A stretch of 6,154 nt of DNA, from assembly GCA_029266295.1 (NCBI GenBank), contig JAQSXD010000233.1, positions 1 to 6,154 of the forward strand, in the 5' to 3' direction. Both the position numbers and the translations under genes were made by a program. The stretch is from Bacillota bacterium. Lineage in GTDB: Bacteria; Bacillota; Clostridia; Peptostreptococcales; Anaerovoracaceae. A model generated the notes under the pieces. It was given only the letters and a program-made list of their open reading frames with translations, was not told where the DNA came from and made no database searches. This document shows positions 1 through 5,106 of the stretch, in pieces (the stretch's first letter is position 1; each line of letters opens with the position of its first letter).

Positions 1-1161
1 GGAGGGGCCAGGATTCAGGAGGGTGTGAATTCCCTGGATGGTTTTGCAAAGATTTTTTACCAGAACACCATATCTTCCGGAGTCATCCCGCAGATCTCTG
101 TCATCATGGGACCCTGTGCCGGAGGTGCTGTCTATTCGCCTGCGATTACAGACTTTATTTTCATGGTGGATCGGACCAGCCAGATGTTCATCACCGGACC
201 CCTCGTAATTAAGGCGGTTACGGGAGAAGATATCTCCTCTGAAGCGCTGGGAGGTGCAAAGACGCATAATACCGTCAGCGGCGTCGCGCAGTTCATCGGA
301 AAAAATGACAAAGAAACGTTGCTGGATGTTCGTGAATTGCTAAGCTATCTTCCCTCCAGCAACAGAGAACCGGCACCGTGTCTTGAAATCACAGATGCAC
401 CTGACAGACTGGTTGAACGGTTCAACGGGTTTATCCCGGATGATCCCAAAAAACCCTACGACATTTATGAAATTATAAGAGGGCTGGCGGATCATGGTCA
501 GTACTATGATGTAATGCCGCTCTTTGCGAAGAATATGGCCACCTGTTTCATCCGGATCAACGGAAAGACGGTAGGCGTTATTGCCAATCAGCCGCTCTTT
601 ATGGCAGGTTGTCTTGACATTAATTCTTCTGATAAAGCGGCTCGATTTATTCGGTTCTGCGATGCATTTCGGATCCCGCTGCTGACCCTTGTGGATGTTC
701 CGGGTTTTTTGCCCGGAGTGGAGCAGGAAACGGGAGGAATCATCCGCCACGGAGCGAAAATGCTCTTTGCTTATTGCGAAGCAACGGTGCCCAAAGTAAC
801 CATGGTTCTCCGAAAAGCTTATGGCGGTGCTTACATTGCCATGTGCAGCCGTGGACTTGGCAGTGATATCAATTTCGCATGGCCTACGGCGCAAATCGCC
901 GTAATGGGTGCAGAGGGGGCGGCTGATATTGTATTCACAAAGGAAATTAACAGTGCTCCTGTCCCCGAGGAAAAGAGAAAAGAAAAGATTGCGGAATATG
1001 AAGAGAAGTTCAATAATCCTTACTGTGCGGCGGAACGAGGGTATGTTGAGGATATCATCGAGCCTGCCACCGCAAGACAGAAGATTTTAGAGGCTTTCGA
1101 AATGCTTCGGAGTAAGAAACAGGAGCTGCCGGAAAAACTGCATGGAAATATCCCACTCTAG
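1..1161 (+). CDS. Biotin-dependent acyl-CoA carboxyltransferase subunit (PccB/MmdA type), 5' partial
   Basis: This is the carboxyltransferase subunit that moves CO2 between carboxybiotin and a short acyl-CoA, most likely propionyl-CoA/methylmalonyl-CoA. It is either the beta subunit of a propionyl-CoA carboxylase or the alpha subunit of a methylmalonyl-CoA decarboxylase. The frame is open from base 1, beginning GGARIQEGV, a conserved family motif, so the gene starts upstream and the GTG at 25 is internal. 386 residues are present; family members have about 510, so roughly 125 are missing. Visible motifs, counting from that GTG: the acyl-CoA oxyanion loop GPCAGGAVYSPA (29-40), MFITGP (54-59), VDVPGFLPG (223-231), RKAYGGAYIAM (263-273), AWPTAQIAVMGAEGA (285-299) and a family-typical C-terminus HGNIPL. 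The position linked to substrate choice in PccB (Asp in Streptomyces) appears to be Cys274. It is the last gene of its unit and is followed by terminators. Family is certain; carboxylase versus decarboxylase cannot be settled here. Confidence 0.93.
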   Translation, partial: GGARIQEGVNSLDGFAKIFYQNTISSGVIPQISVIMGPCAGGAVYSPAITDFIFMVDRTSQMFITGPLVIKAVTGEDISSEALGGAKTHNTVSGVAQFIGKNDKETLLDVRELLSYLPSSNREPAPCLEITDAPDRLVERFNGFIPDDPKKPYDIYEIIRGLADHGQYYDVMPLFAKNMATCFIRINGKTVGVIANQPLFMAGCLDINSSDKAARFIRFCDAFRIPLLTLVDVPGFLPGVEQETGGIIRHGAKMLFAYCEATVPKVTMVLRKAYGGAYIAMCSRGLGSDINFAWPTAQIAVMGAEGAADIVFTKEINSAPVPEEKRKEKIAEYEEKFNNPYCAAERGYVEDIIEPATARQKILEAFEMLRSKKQELPEKLHGNIPL

Positions 1162-1255
1162 ACAGGAAGCATGAGCCGGAGGATTCCTTCCCGACAGTCA
1201 TCCTGGCCGACAGGCTGACAGGAGAGGATTCATTGATAGATTTTTTCCCACAAAA

Positions 1256-1293
1256 CCAAAAACCGTGCGGTTGCCATGCTGCACGGTTTTTGG
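1256..1293. terminator. Bidirectional intrinsic terminator, copy 1
   Basis: A perfect 13-base inverted repeat pairs 1256-1268 (CCAAAAACCGTGC) with 1281-1293. A C-G pair and a G-U pair can extend it toward an 8-base loop (1271-1278). The GC-rich core is flanked by five A on the left and five T on the right, so a U run follows the stem in RNA from either strand. It lies about 95 bases after the carboxyltransferase stop codon, a suitable place to end that transcript. Confidence 0.82.
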
Positions 1294-1333
1294 CAATTTG
1301 ATGCTTTGAGGTAATTTTATTTGTCCCAAAAAC

Positions 1334-1370
1334 CCAAAACCGTGCGGTTATCAGTCCGCACGGTTTTTGG
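1334..1370. terminator. Bidirectional intrinsic terminator, copy 2
   Basis: Bases 1334-1347 (CCAAAACCGTGCGG) pair with 1356-1370 over 14 base pairs, with one unpaired T because the left arm has four A and the right arm five T. The loop is 8 bases (1348-1355). A and T runs flank the GC core on both sides, so it can act in both directions. It lies about 110 bases beyond the stop of the hydratase gene on the minus strand and probably ends the four-gene operon. Its stem is the same as copy 1 but its loop differs. Confidence 0.82.
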
Positions 1371-1388
1371 CAGGTTAGAATGATGAAC

Positions 1389-1411
1389 TTGAGCAATGGT
1401 AGATTGCTCAA
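1389..1411. repeat. Perfect 9-base inverted repeat (hairpin)
   Basis: TTGAGCAAT (1389-1397) and ATTGCTCAA (1403-1411) form a perfect 9-base-pair stem around the 5-base loop GGTAG. No T run follows on either strand, so it is not a standard intrinsic terminator. It would lie in the 3' untranslated part of the minus-strand operon mRNA, about 70 bases after the hydratase stop, where it could protect the 3' end or assist termination. The role is inferred. Confidence 0.55.
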
Positions 1412-1480
1412 TCTGGTACGCTGTAGTACTTAAAAGTTGGAACCCGCAGGAAAGGAAATTTGAACGGCTGGTTTTTAGTG

Positions 1481-2263
1481 TTATATATTCTGGAAGACAG
1501 CGGCTCTTTTCTCCAGGAATGCGCTCATTCCTTCGGTTCTGTCTGCGGAGCAGAAGGTGCTGACAGCGGCTTCTGCCTCAAGGGCAATCCCTGACTTGAT
1601 ATCCAGATTCAAACCGGTGGTGATGGCAGTTTTCGCCATCTTAACGCCGATGGGTGATTTGCTCATAATCAGACGAGCAAATTTCTCGCTTTCGGCAAGG
1701 AGTTCTTCCGCAGGAAATACCTTTTGAACGAGACCGATCCGGTAGGCTTCTTGGGCATCGATCATTTCGGCACTGAAGATCAGATACTTCGCCGTTCCTT
1801 CGCCTACCAGGCGGGAAAGCCTTTGGGTGCCGCCAAAGAAAGGGAAGATCCCAAGATTGACTTCCGGCTGTCCGAATTTTGCTTTGTCTGATGCGAAACG
1901 GATATCAGCGGCCATGGACAGCTCGTTGCCGCCGCCCAGTGCAAAGCCGTTTACAGCGGCAATAACCGGTTTCTCGATGGTTTCTATGTATTCCATGACA
2001 CCCTGTGCCTTGTGAGCCCAATCCCGCAGCTCGCATGCGGTTTTGTCCTTCATATAAGCGATATCCGCGCCTGCTACAAAGGCTCTGCCTGTGCCTGTCA
2101 GTATGACCGCTCTGATTTCTTCAGTGTTCTTAATGGTCACAAAGGCGTCAAGCAGTTCGTCAAATACGTCTACATTCAGCGCATTCAGGGCTTCGGGCCT
2201 ATTAATCGTCACAGTGGCAAGGCCATCTTCCACTTTGTATATAATATTTTTATAATCTGCCAT
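1481..2263 (-). CDS. Enoyl-CoA hydratase (crotonase family)
   Basis: This is a soluble cytoplasmic enzyme that adds water to, or removes it from, a short-chain 2-enoyl-CoA/3-hydroxyacyl-CoA pair. The 260-residue length is normal for the family. The oxyanion-hole motif AGADI is at 64-68, with Ala66 and Gly111 in the positions that hold the thioester carbonyl. Both catalytic glutamates of true hydratases are present: Glu114 in GGGNEL (110-115) and Glu134 in FGQPE (130-134). GGTQRL (144-149) and the C-terminal EGMSAFLEKR (244-253) are also typical. A strong AGGAGGT site sits 8 bases before the ATG. It is the last gene of the operon, 13 bases after the alcohol dehydrogenase gene, whose stop codon overlaps this ribosome binding site. 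Both glutamates favour hydratase over isomerase or hydrolase function. Chain length is unknown; crotonyl-, acrylyl- or pentenoyl-CoA are all possible. Confidence 0.93.
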   Translation of the reverse strand: MADYKNIIYKVEDGLATVTINRPEALNALNVDVFDELLDAFVTIKNTEEIRAVILTGTGRAFVAGADIAYMKDKTACELRDWAHKAQGVMEYIETIEKPVIAAVNGFALGGGNELSMAADIRFASDKAKFGQPEVNLGIFPFFGGTQRLSRLVGEGTAKYLIFSAEMIDAQEAYRIGLVQKVFPAEELLAESEKFARLIMSKSPIGVKMAKTAITTGLNLDIKSGIALEAEAAVSTFCSADRTEGMSAFLEKRAAVFQNI

Positions 2264-2271
2264 TTTGGTTT

Positions 2272-2278
2272 ACCTCCT
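2272..2278 (-). promoter_or_regulatory. Ribosome binding site of the hydratase gene, overlapping the upstream stop
   Basis: On the minus strand AGGAGGT lies 8 bases before the hydratase ATG (2263). The TAG stop of the alcohol dehydrogenase gene (2279-2277) shares its AG with the start of this site. Ribosomes ending the upstream gene therefore finish directly on the next initiation region, which suggests coupled translation of the two proteins. Confidence 0.85.
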
Positions 2279-3446
2279 ATTTCTTTTCACCTGAGTCCCA
2301 GAGTTCTTGATAGAGCTCCTGAATTTGCGCATTGCTGGGCGTCCTTCTCGTGTTTCCTGGACTTCCGCTGTCCAGGGCATCCGAAGCCATTTTCGGAATC
2401 TGTTTTAAGTATTCTTCTTTTTTCACGCCGAATTCCTGCAATGTCTGGATGTCAAGCTTATGAAGCAGCTCAATTATGGCGTTTACGAAGGCATCGGCGC
2501 CTTCTTCTTCGCTCATTCCTTCACTGTAAACTCCGATCGCCTTGGCCAGATCGCATAATCTGTCTTTTGCGCCGGGCTTCAGGAATCTGAGGCAGACCTC
2601 AAGGAGCATGGCGTTGGAGAGGCCGTGGGGGACATGGAAGAGCGCTCCGATGGGGCGACTCATTCCGTGGACGATGGTCACAGAGGCGTTGCTGAAAGCG
2701 ATGCCGCCTTCCATGGCCGCAATGGCCATTTCTCGCCGGGCTTCCACATTGGTGCCGTTGGTATAAACCTCATAGATATTCTTGAAGATCTTCTTTACGG
2801 CGGATAAGGCGAACATATCTGCCATAGGGAAAGCTTTCAGCGAGGTGTAAGCTTCGACTGCATGGGTCAGTGCATCAACTCCGGTAGCTGCTGTGATTGC
2901 AGGGGGAACCGTAAGCGTGAATACCGGATCGATGACGGCAATCTTTGCCATGAGCTTGGGATCACTCAAGAGCATTTTTACGCCGGTATCCGTATTTGTG
3001 ATAATGGATACCTTCGTGGCCTCCGAGCCGGTTCCTGCGGTGGTGGGAATTGCCACGGTAGGGGGAAGGTCCTTTTCGATGACCTTTCCCTTGTACTGAG
3101 TAATGCTGCCTCCGTTGGATACCACGGCTCCGATGGCTTTCATTGAGTCCAGCGGACTACCTCCACCGATACCGATAAGAAAGTCGAATCCGCCCTGCTG
3201 AAAGATTCTTACGCCTTCATCAATCATCGTATGAGTTGGTTCACTGTTGATGCCAGAATAAATTCTGTATAAAATATCGTACTTTTCCAATTCATCAGTA
3301 AGCTTCTTAACGTTTCCAAATTTGACCATAGTATCATCGGTTACGATCAGAGCCCTTTTGCCAAATGCCCTAATATGAGGCATGCTGAGCTGAATCGCAT
3401 TTTCTCCGGTGATAATGTATTGTGGAACGAAGAATAGATTTGCCAT
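2277..3446 (-). CDS. Iron-containing (group III) alcohol dehydrogenase
   Basis: This is an NAD(P)-dependent, metal-containing dehydrogenase that interconverts an aldehyde or semialdehyde with an alcohol or hydroxy acid. At 389 residues it is full length. The N-terminal dinucleotide-binding half carries GGGSPLD (94-100) and PTTAGTGSEAT (134-144). The metal ligands of the family are all visible: Asp191 and His195 in GVDALTHAVEAY, then His260 (VHGMSRP) and His274 (HVPHG). The position corresponding to FucO His267 is Arg264, as the motif is HGMSR rather than HGMAH. The cysteines, signal sequence or membrane segments of other alcohol dehydrogenase types are not seen. The ATG follows an AGAGGAAA site at a 7-base spacing. 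It lies 33 bases after the CoA-transferase gene, so its substrate is probably a hydroxy acid or alcohol feeding a CoA-ester pathway, such as 3-hydroxypropionate, 4-hydroxybutyrate or 5-hydroxyvalerate. The exact substrate cannot be read from the sequence. Confidence 0.92.
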   Translation of the reverse strand: MANLFFVPQYIITGENAIQLSMPHIRAFGKRALIVTDDTMVKFGNVKKLTDELEKYDILYRIYSGINSEPTHTMIDEGVRIFQQGGFDFLIGIGGGSPLDSMKAIGAVVSNGGSITQYKGKVIEKDLPPTVAIPTTAGTGSEATKVSIITNTDTGVKMLLSDPKLMAKIAVIDPVFTLTVPPAITAATGVDALTHAVEAYTSLKAFPMADMFALSAVKKIFKNIYEVYTNGTNVEARREMAIAAMEGGIAFSNASVTIVHGMSRPIGALFHVPHGLSNAMLLEVCLRFLKPGAKDRLCDLAKAIGVYSEGMSEEEGADAFVNAIIELLHKLDIQTLQEFGVKKEEYLKQIPKMASDALDSGSPGNTRRTPSNAQIQELYQELWDSGEKK

Positions 3447-3451
3447 ATTAA

Positions 3452-3460
3452 TTTCCTCTC
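3452..3460 (-). promoter_or_regulatory. Ribosome binding site of the alcohol dehydrogenase gene
   Basis: The minus strand reads GAGAGGAAA, with the AGAGGA core 7 bases before the ATG at 3446. It is weaker than the AGGAGGT of the hydratase gene. The 33-base gap shows no terminator or promoter, consistent with one shared transcript. Confidence 0.65.
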
Positions 3461-3479
3461 TTTCTGATTTTTTTCATTG

Positions 3480-5057
3480 TCATGAATCGCTTTGCAGGGA
3501 GGCATTGTCTTTCAAGCCCATAATGGAGTCTCGAAAAATCCTTTCATCCATCAATTTTGGTGTTCCCACCATCTTGGGAGTAAAATCCATCAGATCAAGG
3601 ATCTGATTCTGTAGATCGATTCCAGGAGCGATTTCGATGAGATAGATTCCGTCATTACGAAGTTCGAAAACCGCCCGCTCAGTAATATACATGACCTGCT
3701 GACCAAGTCTTGATGCAAGATCTCCGCTGAAGGTGATTTGCTCAACCATACTGAGAAATTTCTTTTCCGTTCCTTCCTTGAGAATCTTAAGTTTTCCGTC
3801 CTCCACTGAGGTTTCCAAACCGGAGGCGGTAAATGTTCCGCAGAAAAAGACTCTCTTTGAGCTCTGAGTGATATTGATGAACCCTCCGCAACCGGAAAGC
3901 CTCGGTCCGAATTTACTGACATTGATATTGCCAAACTGATCTGTCTGGGCCAGACCTAAGAATGCCAGATCGATGCCGCCACCGTCATAAAAGTCAAACT
4001 GCTCGTGGTGAGCCAGGATACATTCAGGATTTACAGATGCACCGAACCGGGCTCCGCCTGCCGGAATACCTCCGATGGGACCTGCTTCAACGGTGAGGGT
4101 CATATAGTCCCCGATCCCTTCTTCATTTGCCACAGCTGCTATGAATTCAGGAATACCGATTCCCAGATTAACTACAGTATTTTCCGTCAGTTCCATGGCA
4201 CCTCTGCGTCCGATGATTTTCTTCGCGGAAAGGGGTGGTGCAGAGATACTGGTCACTGGAATTCGAATTTCACCTGTAAGTGATGGATCGAATTGGCAGC
4301 CGTAGGTTTGTTCGTGATCCTTTGGGTCAGCGACGATAAGGGCATCGATATAGATCCTCGGGATTTTCACAAGACGAGGATCCAGAGTTCCTTCCTTGAC
4401 GATTTTTTCAACTTGAACGAATACCTTTCCTCCGCTATTTTTTGCAGCTTGAGCCAAAGCGGTGACCTCATTGAGGCCCACTTCCCGCTCCAGAGTAACA
4501 TTGCCTGCTTCATCTGCATAGGAACCTCTCAGAAAGGCCACATGAATGGGGAAAGCCTTATAGAGAAGTTTTTCCTGCCCCAGAATGTTAACTACTTCAA
4601 CGATGTCATCCTTTGTGATATCGTTGAGCTTTCCTCCGCCTTTGCGTGGATCGACATAAGTCTCTAGCCCTACGTGGGTGATGGTGCCGAGCTTCTTGCC
4701 GGCAATGTCTCTGCAAAGTTGGGAGAGGGTGCCCTGGGGCAGGTTATAGCCTTCGATTTCGTTGTTCAGAATGCATTTTCCAAGGGCTGGGGCAGTGTTG
4801 TAATGACCCGCTATGACCCGCTTGATCATCCCTTTATGCGCAAGATGGTCTCCGCCGTGTCCATCTCTGTTTCCGGCAGAACCGGCGTAAAAATATGTAA
4901 GATCCCGGGGGGTACCGCTGTTCAGCCATCTTTGTTCCAAAGCGGCAATCAATGCTTCGGGAATTCCGCTGCTGACGAAACCCCCGTGTGCTACTGTATC
5001 ACCGTCTCTGATTTGCGCCGCAGCTTCCTCCGCTGTGATGATTTTCATGTGTTTCAT
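3480..5057 (-). CDS. pct: Short-chain acyl-CoA:acetate CoA-transferase (propionate CoA-transferase, Pct/YdiF family)
   Basis: This class I CoA-transferase exchanges CoA between acyl-CoA and a free short-chain acid through a covalent glutamyl-CoA intermediate. It thus activates an acid such as propionate, lactate, acrylate or a hydroxy acid without using ATP. Both fused halves are present in one chain. The N-terminal half has VAHGGFVSSGIPEAL and AGSAGNRDGHG. The C-terminal half has the GIGIP loop (299-303), TVEAGPIGG with the catalytic Glu324, and DFYDGGGIDLAFLG. I chose the ATG at 5057 because GGAGG lies 6 bases upstream. It gives 525 residues and puts the catalytic glutamate at 324, the number reported for Clostridium propionicum Pct, which is about the same length. 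An ATG at 5093 would add 12 residues but has no ribosome binding site. Another ATG at 5048 is possible. The gene sits between the acyl-CoA dehydrogenase and alcohol dehydrogenase genes, supporting a role in acid activation for this operon. Confidence 0.94.
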   Translation of the reverse strand: MKHMKIITAEEAAAQIRDGDTVAHGGFVSSGIPEALIAALEQRWLNSGTPRDLTYFYAGSAGNRDGHGGDHLAHKGMIKRVIAGHYNTAPALGKCILNNEIEGYNLPQGTLSQLCRDIAGKKLGTITHVGLETYVDPRKGGGKLNDITKDDIVEVVNILGQEKLLYKAFPIHVAFLRGSYADEAGNVTLEREVGLNEVTALAQAAKNSGGKVFVQVEKIVKEGTLDPRLVKIPRIYIDALIVADPKDHEQTYGCQFDPSLTGEIRIPVTSISAPPLSAKKIIGRRGAMELTENTVVNLGIGIPEFIAAVANEEGIGDYMTLTVEAGPIGGIPAGGARFGASVNPECILAHHEQFDFYDGGGIDLAFLGLAQTDQFGNINVSKFGPRLSGCGGFINITQSSKRVFFCGTFTASGLETSVEDGKLKILKEGTEKKFLSMVEQITFSGDLASRLGQQVMYITERAVFELRNDGIYLIEIAPGIDLQNQILDLMDFTPKMVGTPKLMDERIFRDSIMGLKDNASLQSDS

Positions 5058-5063
5058 GGTCTT

Positions 5064-5070
5064 CCTCCCT
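5064..5070 (-). promoter_or_regulatory. Ribosome binding site that fixes the pct start
   Basis: The minus strand reads AGGGAGGA here, with GGAGG ending 6 bases before the ATG at 5057. The in-frame ATG 36 bases further upstream (5093) is preceded by the A/T-rich GTAATTTATAA, with no such site. This decides the start in favour of 5057 and leaves a 49-base gap to the acyl-CoA dehydrogenase stop. Confidence 0.8.
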
Positions 5071-5106
5071 GTTTGTTCGAAATAAAGCTTCATTTATAAA
5101 TTACAA

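Larger units (their letters stand above)
1241..1393. repeat. Tandem duplication of a terminator unit, 77-base period
   Basis: The two hairpins are parts of a longer tandem repeat. CCGTGCGGTT occurs at 1263 and 1340, and GCACGGTTTTTGGCA at 1281 and 1358, both exactly 77 bases apart. Similarity extends left to the TCCCA of 1246-1250 and 1324-1328, and right, more weakly, toward CTTTGAG (1304-1310) and CTTGAG (1388-1393). The arms are conserved and the loops have diverged, suggesting that the stem is what has been kept. Confidence 0.7.
1162..1480. other. Convergent intergenic region with tandem terminator hairpins
   Basis: This 319-base gap separates the 3' ends of two converging genes and contains no convincing coding sequence. 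It holds two tandem hairpins of nearly identical sequence (1256-1293 and 1334-1370) and a third, unrelated hairpin (1389-1411). Bases 1162-1250 and 1412-1480 show only weak repeats (GACAG and AGGATTC short repeats near 1161-1232) and no clear signal. Because both flanking genes end here, no promoter is expected and none was seen. Confidence 0.8.

Noticed and set aside
340..894. 184-codon minus-strand open frame
   Set aside because: It lies wholly antisense to the well-conserved carboxyltransferase and its translation shows no recognisable motif or ribosome binding site.
1171..1218. 15-codon plus-strand frame after the carboxyltransferase
   Set aside because: Very short, with only a weak upstream AGGAAGC; no sign that it is translated.
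1201..1246. Possible hairpin (TCCTG/CAGGA) followed by a T run at 1241-1246
   Set aside because: The stem is only 5 base pairs plus a bulged 3-pair segment, and the T run is 17 bases away, so it is not a credible terminator.
1055..1411. 118-codon minus-strand open frame across the convergent gap
   Set aside because: It reads through both terminator palindromes and the end of the carboxyltransferase; the repeated tracts in its translation come from the duplicated hairpin.
2012..2590. 192-codon plus-strand open frame spanning two genes
   Set aside because: It is antisense to the start of the hydratase and the end of the alcohol dehydrogenase, both of which have intact family motifs; the translation looks like a reverse-frame shadow.
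5093..5098. TATAAA on the minus strand as a -10 box for an internal promoter before pct
   Set aside because: No acceptable -35 element occurs at about 17 bases upstream, and the sequence is simply A/T-rich intergenic DNA.
4674..5099. 141-codon plus-strand open frame
   Set aside because: It is antisense to the N-terminal half of pct, with no support of its own.
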